Source: Mycolicibacillus koreensis
GTDB lineage: Bacteria > Actinomycetota > Actinomycetes > Mycobacteriales > Mycobacteriaceae
NCBI RefSeq assembly: GCF_002104795.1
Contig: NZ_NCXO01000003.1
Location: 1-64,000 of the forward strand
Length of the DNA stretch: 64,000 bases
Reading direction: 5' to 3'
In this document: positions 8,639-17,889 of the stretch, piece after piece
Position numbering within the stretch: the first letter of the stretch is position 1
Layout of the letters: each line of letters begins with the position of its first letter
Notes under the pieces: model-generated
The model's input: the letters and a program-made list of their open reading frames with translations, nothing else
The model's database searches: none
Told to the model about the DNA's origin: nothing
Made by a program: the position numbers and the translations under genes

Positions 8639-9469
8639 AGGCACTCGGTGTTCGCCCCGGGCGAGCACCGCGTCCAGCGCGGCCGCCACCCGATCGAAGT
8701 GGTGGAAAACCTGCTGGTAGGAGACCCGAAACGGCAGAAAGCCGAGCCGATGCAACTCCAGGTCGCGTTCCCGGTCGACCTCGATTCCGTCACCGGCATA
8801 ATGGCGGTGACTGTCGGCCTCGACGACCAGACGCTTTCCGATCAAAAAATCGACGGTGCCCACCCCCGGGATGAACACCTGGGGGCGAAACGCGATGTGG
8901 CGGGAACGAAAATGCAGCCGCAGCAGCGTTTCGGTGCCCGACTCCGCCGATCCGTCCGCGGCGGCCAGCCACCGCCACACCCGCCGGGGTTGCCCGGCCA
9001 GCAGCTCCCGCAGCCGCTGCGGCGACAGCATCCGCTGGTGTAGCACCGAATCCAGCACCGCGACCAACTCGGGTCCCTGCAGGCATCCCACAGCGGCGAC
9101 CACCGCGGGCTCCAGGTCGTCGACCGGGCGTGGGGTGGGCCCACAGGCGCACGGCCGGATACCGGGCACCGCGCGCAGCGGTCGGCGGCGATAGGGGTTC
9201 ACACGCAGATGCAGCGTATGCGCGGCCCCCTCGGGAACCCAGATGCCGTGCCGGTCGAGCGCCGAGACACAGGTGAGCGCACCCCCCAGGGCCACGGCGC
9301 GGCAGACGACCGGATCGGCGTGTGGTGCGGCATACCACCCCGGACGCAGCCGCCGCAGCGTCTGCCTGCACACCAGTCGCCGGATGCCGGCGTCACCGAT
9401 GCCCGCCGCCATCAATTCGGCACGACTGACAACACCGTCGCTTCCCACGACCACCGGGTGATCGGACAT
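8621..9469 (-). CDS. DUF559-domain protein with N-terminal AbiEi-like winged-helix region
   Basis: 282 residues. The first half resembles the winged-helix N-terminus of AbiEi-type proteins (DGVVSRAELMAAGIGDAGIRRLV...LRRLRPGWYAAP). The C-terminal about 110 residues form a DUF559/Vsr-like PD-(D/E)XK nuclease fold: FRPQVFIPGVGTVDFLIGKRLVVEADSHRHY, with Asp and Glu at the expected D..E-x-D positions, then DRERDLELHRLGFLPFRVSYQQV. Such proteins are common in mycobacterial genomes and have no established function. The final TEIDV and stop lie in the palindromic element at 8566-8638. It converges on glnA1. Biochemical activity is inferred from the fold only. Confidence 0.8.
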   Translation of the reverse strand: MSDHPVVVGSDGVVSRAELMAAGIGDAGIRRLVCRQTLRRLRPGWYAAPHADPVVCRAVALGGALTCVSALDRHGIWVPEGAAHTLHLRVNPYRRRPLRAVPGIRPCACGPTPRPVDDLEPAVVAAVGCLQGPELVAVLDSVLHQRMLSPQRLRELLAGQPRRVWRWLAAADGSAESGTETLLRLHFRSRHIAFRPQVFIPGVGTVDFLIGKRLVVEADSHRHYAGDGIEVDRERDLELHRLGFLPFRVSYQQVFHHFDRVAAALDAVLARGEHRVPTEIDV

Positions 9470-9545
9470 CGGTTGATGATCGCCGACCAGCGATCGGTGG
9501 CCCAGTCAGCGGCCCGGTGGGCTGGGGACAACTCGTGCCCGGCGT

Positions 9546-9752
9546 TCAGCGGCCCTTACGGGGAACACCGTGCGGGTGGTCGTCACGGGTCTCCAGCCGC
9601 GCCCAGCCGGCCGGCGAATGGTAGGTCGTCTTGCGCTTCTCGTGGTCAAAGGTCTTGAGCACACCGCCTTTGAGGACCTCGAACGTGTCGGCGTTGACGT
9701 GGTGGATTTTCTCTTCAATGCCGTCGGAGACGCGGATAACCGTGAAGGCCAT
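9546..9752 (-). CDS. Conserved small hypothetical protein (68 aa)
   Basis: From the ATG at 9752 the product is 68 residues, beginning [20 protein letters not shown] and ending [10 protein letters not shown]. It contains a short beta-rich segment ([16 protein letters not shown]) and a basic C-terminus. The upstream open frame that overlaps dtd on the other strand was discarded. The gene is divergent from dtd with a 67-nt spacer. I do not recognise a characterised family. Confidence 0.7.
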   Translation of the reverse strand: MAFTVIRVSDGIEEKIHHVNADTFEVLKGGVLKTFDHEKRKTTYHSPAGWARLETRDDHPHGVPRKGR

Positions 9753-9805
9753 GCCAGCAGTATGGGGTATCCCGGCCGGTCTCGCAGGTCGAGAAGCCCC
9801 GGCCC

Positions 9806-9811
9806 TACCAT
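9806..9811 (+). promoter_or_regulatory. -10 element for leaderless dtd
   Basis: TACCAT lies 8 nt before the dtd ATG at 9820. Confidence 0.45.
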
Positions 9812-9819
9812 CGGTGGTC

Positions 9820-10251
9820 ATGCGGGTGCTGGTGCAGCGGGTCAACGGTGCCCGGGTCGTGGTCGATGGCGAGGTTGTCGGCGCGATTGCCGCCGGCCGC
9901 CAGGGGCTGGTGGCGCTGATCGGGGTGACCCACAGCGATGACGCGCAGACCGCAGCGCGCCTCGCCGACAAGCTGTGGCGACTGCGGATCCTGGAGGATC
10001 AACGCTCGGCGGCCGACCTTGACTCACCGATCCTGGTGGTCAGCCAGTTCACCCTCTACGCCGACACCGCCAAGGGCCGCCGGCCGTCCTGGAATGCCGC
10101 CGCCCCGCGCGAGACCGCCGAACCTCTGGTCGCTGCATTCACCGACGAGCTGCGCCGGCTCGGGGCGAGCGTCGCGACCGGCCGGTTCGGCGCTCATATG
10201 CAGGTGGAGTTGGTCAACGACGGCCCGGTAACGGTGTTGTTGGAGAGCTGA
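9820..10251 (+). CDS. dtd: D-aminoacyl-tRNA deacylase
   Basis: Removes D-amino acids (and glycine mischarged on tRNA-Ala) from tRNA, a chirality proofreading step. The 143-residue protein shows the DTD hallmarks: N-terminal MRVLVQRV, the SQFTLYAD motif, and the Gly-cisPro motif in VNDGPVT near the C-terminus. From memory the M. tuberculosis gene (Rv1897c) lies elsewhere, so its position beside glnA1 is a local rearrangement. The following doxX gene begins 31 nt downstream on the same strand. Confidence 0.95.
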   Translation: MRVLVQRVNGARVVVDGEVVGAIAAGRQGLVALIGVTHSDDAQTAARLADKLWRLRILEDQRSAADLDSPILVVSQFTLYADTAKGRRPSWNAAAPRETAEPLVAAFTDELRRLGASVATGRFGAHMQVELVNDGPVTVLLES

Positions 10252-10270
10252 GGTGACGCCGCGGCGTCGG

Positions 10271-10276
10271 TACGCT
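10271..10276 (+). promoter_or_regulatory. -10 element for the doxX gene
   Basis: TACGCT lies 6 nt before the ATG at 10283 and supports that start over the in-frame GTG at 10253. Confidence 0.5.
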
Positions 10277-10282
10277 CAGCGC

Positions 10283-10699
10283 ATGGCCGCCGATCTGCAT
10301 ACCCGACTCGATGATCACGCCCCGACAGTGCTCAGCATCGTCCGGGTGGTGTTCGGGCTGCTGTACGCCGCGCACGGCGCCTCAAAGCTGTTCGGGTGGC
10401 CGGTGAGCCTGGATATCCCGCTGGGGCACTGGCCGTACTGGTGGGCCGGCCTGCTCGAGTTCGTCGCCGGGCTGCTCATCATGACCGGTCTTTTCACCCG
10501 GGCGGCGGCGTTCGTCGCGTCCGGGCAGATGGCGGTCGCCTATTTCTGGGAGCACCAGCCGCACGCGTTGTGGCCGATCGATCCGGCGCAGGGCGGCCAC
10601 GGTGGCGGCGAGCCGTCGGTGCTGTACTGCTTCGCGTTTCTGCTGCTGGTGTTCACCGGCGGGGGACGCTATGGGCTCGACCGGCTGCGCGGTCAGTAA
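10283..10699 (+). CDS. DoxX family membrane protein
   Basis: 138 residues with four predicted membrane helices and the DoxX family N-terminal motif (RVVFGLLYAAHGASKLFG). WWAGLLEFVAGLLIMTGLFTR follows and a final FAFLLLVFTGGGRYGLD ends the fold. DoxX proteins are quinone-interacting or thiosulfate/oxidative-stress membrane components, and substrate cannot be predicted here. The stop codon lies inside the -10 box of the following fadE gene. Confidence 0.87.
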   Translation: MAADLHTRLDDHAPTVLSIVRVVFGLLYAAHGASKLFGWPVSLDIPLGHWPYWWAGLLEFVAGLLIMTGLFTRAAAFVASGQMAVAYFWEHQPHALWPIDPAQGGHGGGEPSVLYCFAFLLLVFTGGGRYGLDRLRGQ

Positions 10700-10702
10700 A
10701 GT
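10697..10702 (+). promoter_or_regulatory. -10 element for fadE, overlapping the doxX stop codon
   Basis: TAAAGT starts with the doxX TAA stop and lies 7 nt before the fadE ATG at 10710, suggesting an independent leaderless transcript. Confidence 0.45.
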
Positions 10703-10709
10703 CTGCACC

Positions 10710-11861
10710 ATGAGCATTAGGCGGAAGCCGTCCTGGTACGACGACGAGGTCCGAGCATTGTTCGACTTGGCGCTCGGCTTCTTCGAGCGCGAGGTGGTCG
10801 CCCACGTCGACACATGGGACGCCCAACGCCACATCGACCGGCAGGTGTGGCGCACCGCCGGTGAGCTGGGGCTGCTGCTGTGCTCGATACCGGCCGAATA
10901 CGGCGGGGGCGGCGGCACATTCGCCCACGATCTGGCTGTGTTCGACGCGCAGGGCTATTCCGGTGACCTGTCGTTGGGGATCGCGGTGCACAGCGGGATC
11001 GTGCCGCACTACATCCTGGCCTACGGCACCGAGGAGCAGAAGAAACAGTGGCTTCCGCCGATGGCCACCGGTGAGGTCATCGGTGCGATCGGGATGAGCG
11101 AGCCCGGCGCCGGATCGGACCTCAAGGCGATTCGCACCACCGCGGTGCGCCGCGGCGACGAGTACGTGGTCAACGGGTCCAAGACGTTCATCACCAACGG
11201 CGGCTCCGCCGACATGGTGGTGTTGGCGGTCAAAACCGACCCCAAGGCCGGGGCCCGCGGGATCTCGCTGCTCATCGTCGACCTGCGCGACACCCCCGGC
11301 TACCAGGTCACCCGGGTGCTCGACAAGGTCGGGATGCACGGCGCCGACACCGCCGAGCAGTCGTTCACCGACGTGGTGGTGCCCGCGGCCAACCTGTTGG
11401 GCCCGGCGGAGGGCGAGGGGTTCGGCCAGATGATCAACCAGCTCGCCCAGGAGCGGTTGATCGTGGGCGCGCAGGCTGTCGGCGGCACCGAACGCGCCGT
11501 CGACGAGACCGTCCGCTACACCAAGGAGCGCGACGCCTTCGGCCATCCGCTCTTCGAATTCCAGAACACCGCGTTCGAACTGGCCGAGTGCGCCACCATG
11601 GCGCGCACCTCCCGGACCTTCCTCGACCACTGCGTCGAGGCGCATCTGCGCGGCGAGCTCGACACCACCGACGCGGCCATGGCCAAATACTGGCTCACCG
11701 ACCGGCAGTGCGAGGTCGTCGACCGGTGCGTGCAGCTCCACGGCGGCTACGGCTACATGCGCGAGTACCTGATCGCCCGGATGTATGAGGACGCCCGGGT
11801 GCAGCGCATCTACGCCGGGGCCAACGAGGTGATGAAACAGATCATCGCCCGCTCCCTGTAG
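10710..11861 (+). CDS. Acyl-CoA dehydrogenase, long-chain/isovaleryl-type active site
   Basis: FAD-dependent alpha,beta-dehydrogenation of an acyl-CoA. The 383-residue product has both ACAD signatures: IGAIGMSEPGAGSDL for FAD/substrate binding, and QLHGGYGYMREY near the C-terminus. In the C-terminal position where medium-chain enzymes carry the catalytic Glu (IYEG), this protein has IYAG. The helix-G segment INQLAQERLIV instead supplies a Glu, as in LCAD and isovaleryl-CoA dehydrogenase. Long or branched substrates are therefore more likely, but the exact fadE number cannot be assigned. It is convergent with the LLM gene. Confidence 0.93.
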   Translation: MSIRRKPSWYDDEVRALFDLALGFFEREVVAHVDTWDAQRHIDRQVWRTAGELGLLLCSIPAEYGGGGGTFAHDLAVFDAQGYSGDLSLGIAVHSGIVPHYILAYGTEEQKKQWLPPMATGEVIGAIGMSEPGAGSDLKAIRTTAVRRGDEYVVNGSKTFITNGGSADMVVLAVKTDPKAGARGISLLIVDLRDTPGYQVTRVLDKVGMHGADTAEQSFTDVVVPAANLLGPAEGEGFGQMINQLAQERLIVGAQAVGGTERAVDETVRYTKERDAFGHPLFEFQNTAFELAECATMARTSRTFLDHCVEAHLRGELDTTDAAMAKYWLTDRQCEVVDRCVQLHGGYGYMREYLIARMYEDARVQRIYAGANEVMKQIIARSL

Positions 11862-11888
11862 TCACCGCCGAGCACGCACGCGCCGAGG

Positions 11889-12746
11889 TCAGTCGAGCCG
11901 GTAGTCCTCGCGGAAGCGCTTCATGCCGTCGATCTTCTCGGTGAGGGTGGCCTGCGGGCCGCTGTAGAACATCCAGGGCATGGTGAGGATCCCGGTGATG
12001 CCCGCCTCCTCGGCGCGTTGGTGGTCGGCGATCGACAACGCGTCGGTCAGTGGAGTCAGGATCGTGAAATCATCGGTCGACAAACCGTTTTCGGCGCGTA
12101 GGGCGCGCAGCCGTCCGGCCACTTCGATGGCGCGGTCGGTTTTGATCAGATCCCCGATCCAGCCTTCGTTGCGTGCCGCACGACGCAGCGCGATGTCGCT
12201 GAGCCCACCGACATAGATCGGGATCGGTGGCGGTGTCGGTGTCATCTCCAGTTTCGGAGTGGTGTAGAACTCGCCGTCGAATTCGGTCCAGCCGGGCTGC
12301 CACAGTTGACGCATCAGCGTCAGCATCTCGTCGGTGCGACGCCCGCGCCGGTCGAACCGCTGGCCCATCAGCGCGAATTCCTCGGCGCACCAGCCGACCC
12401 CGATGCCCAACTCCACCCGACCGGAGGCCAGCAGCGCGGCGGTGCCGATCGCCTTGGCCGCCGAGTACGGGTCACGCATCGCCGGGATATAGACCGTGGT
12501 CACAAAACGCAGCCGGGTGGTCACCGAGGCCAGCGCCCCGGCCAGCACCCAGGGGTCGGGCCAGTCGGTGAACGCCTCCCAGCGACGCTGCCCGTCACGG
12601 GTGTACGGATACGGCGTCTGCAGGGTCTCCAGGTTGACGACATGGTCGGGGATGCCGACACCGTGGTAGCCGAGTTCATCGGCGGCCCGGGCGACCTCGA
12701 CAACCTCGCGGGTGTCGAGGAACGCGGTGCTGATGTAGTACTTCAC
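11889..12746 (-). CDS. LLM-class F420-dependent oxidoreductase
   Basis: 285 residues with the luciferase-like TIM-barrel: N-terminal YISTAFLDTREVVEVARAADELGYHGVGIPDHV, the VTTVYIP strand, GRVELGIGVGWCAEEF, and PIYVGGLSDIALRRAAR near residue 180. These are typical of mycobacterial F420-dependent LLM enzymes; the substrate is unknown. The GTG start overlaps the upstream hotdog gene stop by GTGA (12743-12746), so the two are probably translationally coupled. Confidence 0.9.
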   Translation of the reverse strand: MKYYISTAFLDTREVVEVARAADELGYHGVGIPDHVVNLETLQTPYPYTRDGQRRWEAFTDWPDPWVLAGALASVTTRLRFVTTVYIPAMRDPYSAAKAIGTAALLASGRVELGIGVGWCAEEFALMGQRFDRRGRRTDEMLTLMRQLWQPGWTEFDGEFYTTPKLEMTPTPPPIPIYVGGLSDIALRRAARNEGWIGDLIKTDRAIEVAGRLRALRAENGLSTDDFTILTPLTDALSIADHQRAEEAGITGILTMPWMFYSGPQATLTEKIDGMKRFREDYRLD

Positions 12747-13369
12747 CGCTGATCCCTGGCCCACGCCGGCATGATGAACACCCCGTCGGCCTCCACGGTG
12801 ATCCCCTCGGTGTCGCTGATATGACCGTGGGCGTAGGCCTTGATGCCGTCCACGCGGTCCAGCCGCGCCTCGGCGCGCAGCCGACCCAGCGGGGTTCCGC
12901 GCAGATACTTGCACGTCAGCGTGCCGGTGAAGAACGGTTTGCTCAACTGGTCGCTGGCCACCTCGCCGAGAATGTGGTCCAACACCAGGGCGCACATCCC
13001 GCCGTGCACCCATCCCGGCGGGCCCTCATAGGCCGCCCCGAGGTCGAACTCGGCCCAACACCCGCGATCGGTGTACTGGATGTCCAGCGGCGGGGCGATC
13101 GCGTTGCGGCCGCCCACCACCGGGTTGCCCCACGCGATCGGGCGTCCGGTGCCTTCGTGACGCAGCGTGCGGGTGCCGTCCTGCTCGGCGACGGTCAAGG
13201 TGGCGGTGACCGCTTCGATGGCGTGCTGGGCCTGCTCGATGGTCTGCCCGTCGACGCCGGTGCGTACGGCGGCGTCGATCAGGTCGCGGATCGCCTGGGT
13301 GAACGGTGTGTAGACCGCTTGGGCTCGTTCATGCTCATCGGCGCTGATGGCATCGAAGGTGAAGTCCAC
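12743..13369 (-). CDS. PaaI-type hotdog thioesterase-like protein
   Basis: 208 residues with a helical N-terminal region of about 75 residues, then a hotdog domain. The signature is PPGWVHGGMCALVLDHILGE, the catalytic helix of PaaI-family acyl-CoA thioesterases, followed by the TGTLTCKYLRGTPLG strand. The GTG start has AAGGATGG just upstream. It is coupled to the LLM oxidoreductase gene, which suggests the two act on the same acyl or aromatic-CoA route. Thioesterase activity is inferred from family. Confidence 0.85.
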   Translation of the reverse strand: MDFTFDAISADEHERAQAVYTPFTQAIRDLIDAAVRTGVDGQTIEQAQHAIEAVTATLTVAEQDGTRTLRHEGTGRPIAWGNPVVGGRNAIAPPLDIQYTDRGCWAEFDLGAAYEGPPGWVHGGMCALVLDHILGEVASDQLSKPFFTGTLTCKYLRGTPLGRLRAEARLDRVDGIKAYAHGHISDTEGITVEADGVFIMPAWARDQR

Positions 13370-13416
13370 CCATCCTTACTAGCATCACGGCCGGCGCCCG
13401 CAGCCCCCGGGCGGGC

Positions 13417-16404
13417 TCACTCATCGAAGACCTTGCGCACCACCGCTTTGGCACGACGGGTCACCCGCAGGTAGTTGTCCAGGAACTCGCTGCCGTCGTC
13501 GTTGTGCCAACCGGCGGCCACCGCCACCGCGTTGAGCTGCCGACCGGGCCCGGGAAGCTGGTCGGTGGGTTTGCCCCGCACCAGCACCAGGGCGTTGCGC
13601 GCCCGGGTGGCGGTCAGCCAGGCGTGACGCAGCAGCTCCACGTCCTCACCGGCGAGCAGACCCGCATCGGCGATCGCGGTCAACGTCTCCAGAGTCGAGG
13701 TGTTGTGCAGTGCCGGGATTTCGTGGGCGTGGCGCAGCTGCAGCAGTTGCACCGTCCATTCCACGTCCGCCAGCCCCCCGCGCCCGAGCTTGGTGTGGGT
13801 GTTGGGATCGGCCCCGCGGGGCAGCCGCTCGGCGTCGACGCGCGCCTTGATCCGCCGGATCTCGCGCACCGCAGCCTCCGAGATCCCCTCGGCCGGGTAG
13901 CGGGTGTCGTCGATCATCAGCAAAAACCGGTGCCCGAGGTCCGGGTCGCCGGCCACCGGGTGGGCGCGCAGCAGGGCCTGCACCTCCCACGGCTCGGCCC
14001 AGCGCCGGTAGTAGGCGGCGTAGGAGCCCAGAGTGCGCACCAGGGGCCCGCTGCGGCCCTCCGGGCGCAAGTTGATGTCGACGTCCAGCGGCGGGTCGAC
14101 GCTGGGGGTGGCCAGCAGGGCGCGGACCTGCTCGGCCATCGAGATCGCCCAGCGCACCGCCACCCCGTCATCGACGCCGGCGGCCGGCTCGCAGACGAAC
14201 ATGACATCGGCGTCGGAGCCGTAGCCCAGTTCGCGCCCGCCCAACCGGCCCATCCCGATCACCGCGATCGTCGCCGGGGCCTGCGCCTCGCCGGGCAGGT
14301 TGGCCCGGATCACCACGTTCAGCGCCGCCTGCAGCACCGCGGCCCACACCGAGGTGAGCGCCGCGCACACCGCCGGCACATCGAGCAGGCCCAGCAGGTC
14401 CGCCGACGCCACCCGGACCAGCTCGTGGCGACGCAACGCGCGGGCGGCGGCGATTGCACGCACCGGGTCGACGTAGCGGGCCGCCGACTTGATCAGCGCA
14501 CCGGCCACCGCGCCGGGCTCGGTGTCGAGCAGTTTCGGCCCGCGCGGCCCGTCGCCGTAGGACTGCAGCACGTCGGGGGCGCGCATCAACATCTCCGGGA
14601 TGTACGCCGACGTGCCGAGCACCTGCATCAGCCGTTTGGCCACCGCGCTCTCGTCGCGCAGGGTCGCCAGGTACCAGTGGTAGTCGGTCAGCGCCTCGCT
14701 GAGCCGACGGTAGGCCAGCAGGCCCGCGTCGGGGTCGGGGGTGTCGGACAACCAATCCAACAGGCCGGGCAGCAGCACCGCCTGCACGGTGCCGCGCCGC
14801 CCGCTCTGGTTGATCAGCGCGTCGAGGTGGGCCAGCGCACTGCCCGGGCTCTCGTAACCCAGCGCCACCAGTTGGCGTTCGGCGCCCTCGGCGGTCAGGC
14901 CGTCGGCGAACTGCAACTCCGCACGCCCGACCAGCTCCAGCAGCGGCTGATAGAACAGCTTGGCGTGCAGCCGTGACACCCGCAGGTTCTGGCGTTTGAT
15001 CTCGTTGCGCAGCACCCCGAGTGCGTCGCGACGGCCCTGCGGGCGGATGTGGGCGGCGCGGGCCAGCCAGCGCAGCGCCTCGTCGTTGTCGGGGGCGGGC
15101 AGCAGGTGGGTGCGTTTGAGCCGCTGCAGTTGCAGACGGTGCTCCAACAATCGCAGGAACTCGTAGGACGCGGTGAGGTTGGCGCTGTCGTCGCGACCGA
15201 TGTAGCCGCCGGCACCGAGTGCGGCCAGTGCGTCAACGGTGGATGCCACGTGCAGCGAGGAGTCGCTGCGGCCGTGCACCAGCTGCAGAAGCTGCACCGC
15301 GAACTCCACGTCGCGAAGCCCCCCGGTGCCGAGTTTGATCTCGCGTTCCCGCACCTCCGCGGGGACCAGACGCTCCACCCGCCGGCGCATCGCCTGAACC
15401 TCGGGCACGAAGTTGTCCCGTTCGGAGGCGGTCCACACCATCGGCTGCAGCGCCTCGATGTACTGCTGGCCCAACTCGGGGTCACCGGCCGCCGGCCGTG
15501 CCTTGAGCAGCGCTTGGAACTCCCAGGTTTTCGCCCACCGCTGGTAGTAGGCGATGTGGGAGTCCAGGGTGCGGACCAGTTCGCCCTGGTTGCCTTCCGG
15601 GCGCAGCCCCGCGTCGACGGCGAAGAAGGTCTCCGACGCCAGCCGCATCATCTCCCCCGCGACCCGGGTGGTGCGCGCGTCGGCGTGCTCGCCGACGAAG
15701 ATGACATCGACATCGCTGACGTAATTGAGCTCGCGCCCACCGCATTTGCCCATCGCGATCACTGCCAGACGCGGCGACGGGTCGGTGCCGCAGACGGCGT
15801 GTTCGGCGACGCGCAGCGCCGCGGCGAGCGCCGCGTCGGCCAGATCGGACAAGTGCGCCCCGACCACCGGGAACGCCAGCACCGGTTCGTCCTCGACGGT
15901 CGAGGCCAGGTCCAGCGAGGCCAACACCAACAGCCGGTCCAGGTAGCACAGGCGCAGCCGCGCCATCACCGTCTCCGCCGGGTCGTCGACGTCGCCGTGG
16001 GCCGCGGTGAACTGCTCGTGCAACTGCTGCGGGGACGGCAGCGCGGCACTGTCGGTGCCGCCGCGCAGCAGCCGCCAGGACTGTGGATGGGCGACCAGAT
16101 GATCGCCGAGTGCGAGCGAGGCGCCCAACACCGCGAACAACCGCCCCCGCAGGGTGCGGTCGGTGAGAAGCTGCGCGTCGAGTTCGGGCCAGTCGTCACC
16201 GAGGGCCTCGGCCAACCGGACCAGCGCCAACAGCGCGACGTCGGCGTCGGCGGCCCGCGACAGCGACCAGAGCAGCTCCAGGTGGGCGCGGTCGTCGTGA
16301 GCGCTCCAGCCAAGCCGGGCCAGGTCGGCGGCGGCGTTGGGGTGCACCAGACCCAGCCGGCCGGCGCTCGGCAGGGTGCGGCGTTGGGTGGACGGTCCGG
16401 TCAC
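13417..16404 (-). CDS. glnE: Bifunctional glutamine synthetase adenylyltransferase/adenylyl-removing enzyme
   Basis: Controls GlnA1 by adenylylating or deadenylylating its regulatory Tyr. Two nucleotidyltransferase domains are visible: the N-terminal AR domain with [19 protein letters not shown] near residue 225, and the C-terminal AT domain with [21 protein letters not shown] near residue 730. PII-uridylyltransferase-like helical domains follow each. GTG at 16404 gives 995 residues, close to the M. tuberculosis protein. TACCGT 7 nt upstream supports this start over the in-frame ATG at 16431. It is followed downstream by the hotdog/LLM pair and preceded by glnA2. Confidence 0.95.
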   Translation of the reverse strand: MTGPSTQRRTLPSAGRLGLVHPNAAADLARLGWSAHDDRAHLELLWSLSRAADADVALLALVRLAEALGDDWPELDAQLLTDRTLRGRLFAVLGASLALGDHLVAHPQSWRLLRGGTDSAALPSPQQLHEQFTAAHGDVDDPAETVMARLRLCYLDRLLVLASLDLASTVEDEPVLAFPVVGAHLSDLADAALAAALRVAEHAVCGTDPSPRLAVIAMGKCGGRELNYVSDVDVIFVGEHADARTTRVAGEMMRLASETFFAVDAGLRPEGNQGELVRTLDSHIAYYQRWAKTWEFQALLKARPAAGDPELGQQYIEALQPMVWTASERDNFVPEVQAMRRRVERLVPAEVREREIKLGTGGLRDVEFAVQLLQLVHGRSDSSLHVASTVDALAALGAGGYIGRDDSANLTASYEFLRLLEHRLQLQRLKRTHLLPAPDNDEALRWLARAAHIRPQGRRDALGVLRNEIKRQNLRVSRLHAKLFYQPLLELVGRAELQFADGLTAEGAERQLVALGYESPGSALAHLDALINQSGRRGTVQAVLLPGLLDWLSDTPDPDAGLLAYRRLSEALTDYHWYLATLRDESAVAKRLMQVLGTSAYIPEMLMRAPDVLQSYGDGPRGPKLLDTEPGAVAGALIKSAARYVDPVRAIAAARALRRHELVRVASADLLGLLDVPAVCAALTSVWAAVLQAALNVVIRANLPGEAQAPATIAVIGMGRLGGRELGYGSDADVMFVCEPAAGVDDGVAVRWAISMAEQVRALLATPSVDPPLDVDINLRPEGRSGPLVRTLGSYAAYYRRWAEPWEVQALLRAHPVAGDPDLGHRFLLMIDDTRYPAEGISEAAVREIRRIKARVDAERLPRGADPNTHTKLGRGGLADVEWTVQLLQLRHAHEIPALHNTSTLETLTAIADAGLLAGEDVELLRHAWLTATRARNALVLVRGKPTDQLPGPGRQLNAVAVAAGWHNDDGSEFLDNYLRVTRRAKAVVRKVFDE

Positions 16405-16411
16405 CCCCACG

Positions 16412-16417
16412 ACGGTA
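16412..16417 (-). promoter_or_regulatory. -10 element for leaderless glnE
   Basis: Minus-strand TACCGT is followed after 7 nt by the GTG at 16404. Confidence 0.5.
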
Positions 16418-16467
16418 GCGCACCATCGCACCGGCGCCGACCGGTGAAACCCGGACGCTCAGCGCGC

Positions 16468-16509
16468 GTTACAGAGACAGGGTTACAGAGACAGGTTTAC
16501 AGAGACAGG
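16468..16509. repeat. Three tandem 14-bp repeats over the glnA2 stop codon
   Basis: Units GTTACAGAGACAGG (16468-16481), GTTACAGAGACAGG (16482-16495) and TTTACAGAGACAGG (16496-16509) run head to tail. The last unit contains the glnA2 stop and its final codons; the other two are copies downstream of it. It looks like recent slippage or short duplication. The glnE promoter lies only about 50 nt away. Confidence 0.9.
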
Positions 16510-17837
16510 TAGGTGCGAAGCTCGTACGGGGTGACGTGGCTGCGGTAATTCGACCACTCCGCACGCTTGTTGCGCAGGAAGAAGTCAAACACCTGCTCGC
16601 CCAACGCCTCTGCGACCAGTTCGGAGCCCTCCATGGCCCGCAACGCGCTGTCGAGGCTGCCCGGAAGCTCCCGGTAGCCCATGGCGCGGCGCTCCTCGGA
16701 GGTCAGATCCCAGACGTTGTCCTCGGCCTGCGGACCCAGCACATACTCCTTTTCCACGCCGCGCAGGCCCGCGGCGAGCAGTACCGCGAATGTCAGATAC
16801 GGGTTGCACGCGGAGTCGGGGCTGCGCACCTCGATGCGGCGCGACGACGTCTTGTGCGGGCTGTACATCGGCACCCGCACCAGCGCCGAGCGGTTCGACG
16901 CTCCCCACGACGCGGCGGTGGGCGCCTCACCGCCGTGAATGAGTCGTTTGTAGGAGTTCACCCACTGGTTGGTAACGGCGCTGATCTCGTGGGCGTGTTC
17001 CAAAATCCCGGCGATGAACGACTTTCCGACGTCGGAGAGTTGCAGCGGGTCATCGGGGCTGTGGAAGGCGTTGACTTCGCCTTCGAACAGGCTCATGTGG
17101 GTGTGCATCGCCGAGCCCGGGTACTGGCCGAACGGTTTGGGCATGAACGTGGCGCGCACACCCTCGTCGAGGGCGACCTCTTTGATCAGGTAGCGAAACG
17201 TCATCACGTTGTCGGCCATCGACAACGCGTCGGCGTAGCGCAGGTCGATCTCCTGTTGGCCGGGCGCGTTTTCGTGGTGGCTGAACTCCACCGAGATGCC
17301 CATCGACTCCAGCGCGCCGATCGCGTGGCGGCGAAAGCCCGACGCCGAGTCGTGCACGGCCTGGTCGAAGTAGCCGGCGTTGTCCGACGGCACCGGCTCC
17401 GAGCCGTCCTCCGGCCCGGGCTTGAGCAGGAAGAACTCGATCTCGGGGTGCACGTAGCAGGTGAAACCGAGATCGCTGGCCTTGGCCAGTTGCCGGCGCA
17501 GCACATGGCGCGGGTCGGCCCACGCCGGTGACCCGTCGGGCATGGTGATGTCGCAGAACATCCGCGCCGAGTGCGGCTGGCCGCTGCCGTCGGTCCAGGG
17601 CAGCACCTGAAACGTCGACGGGTCCGGGCGTGCCACCGTGTCGGATTCGAAGACCCGCGCGAACCCCTCGATCGAGGAGCCGTCGAAGCCGACCCCTTCC
17701 TCAAACGCGCCTTCGAGTTCGGTGGGGGCGATCGCCACCGATTTCAGATAGCCGAGCACATCGGTGAACCAGAGTCGGACGAACCGGATGTCGCGTTCCT
17801 CCAGGGTGCGCAGCACGAACTCCTTCTGCCGGTCCAT
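16497..17837 (-). CDS. glnA2: Glutamine synthetase-like protein GlnA2
   Basis: A 446-residue GS of the alpha type. Catalytic signatures are GVGFDGSSIEGFARVFESDTV, HPEIEFFLL, NAPGQQEIDLRYADAL and FMPKPFGQYPGSAMHTHMS. The adenylylation loop of GlnA1 is replaced by LTSEERRAMGYRELPGS without the usual Tyr context, so GlnE control is unlikely. In mycobacteria glnA2 is dispensable for normal growth, and related actinobacterial proteins act on polyamines. The three C-terminal residues (LSL) and the stop lie in a tandem repeat. Confidence 0.93.
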   Translation of the reverse strand: MDRQKEFVLRTLEERDIRFVRLWFTDVLGYLKSVAIAPTELEGAFEEGVGFDGSSIEGFARVFESDTVARPDPSTFQVLPWTDGSGQPHSARMFCDITMPDGSPAWADPRHVLRRQLAKASDLGFTCYVHPEIEFFLLKPGPEDGSEPVPSDNAGYFDQAVHDSASGFRRHAIGALESMGISVEFSHHENAPGQQEIDLRYADALSMADNVMTFRYLIKEVALDEGVRATFMPKPFGQYPGSAMHTHMSLFEGEVNAFHSPDDPLQLSDVGKSFIAGILEHAHEISAVTNQWVNSYKRLIHGGEAPTAASWGASNRSALVRVPMYSPHKTSSRRIEVRSPDSACNPYLTFAVLLAAGLRGVEKEYVLGPQAEDNVWDLTSEERRAMGYRELPGSLDSALRAMEGSELVAEALGEQVFDFFLRNKRAEWSNYRSHVTPYELRTYLSL

Positions 17838-17889
17838 GAAAAGAAGCGTAGGCCACCGGGTGTTAAATCTGGGTTACAAGCCGCGACGG

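Noticed and set aside
17860..17880. GTAAC-n6-TTAAC upstream of glnA2 as a GlnR box
   Set aside because: Only one box with two mismatches in the second half and no second pair; much weaker than the glnA1 site.
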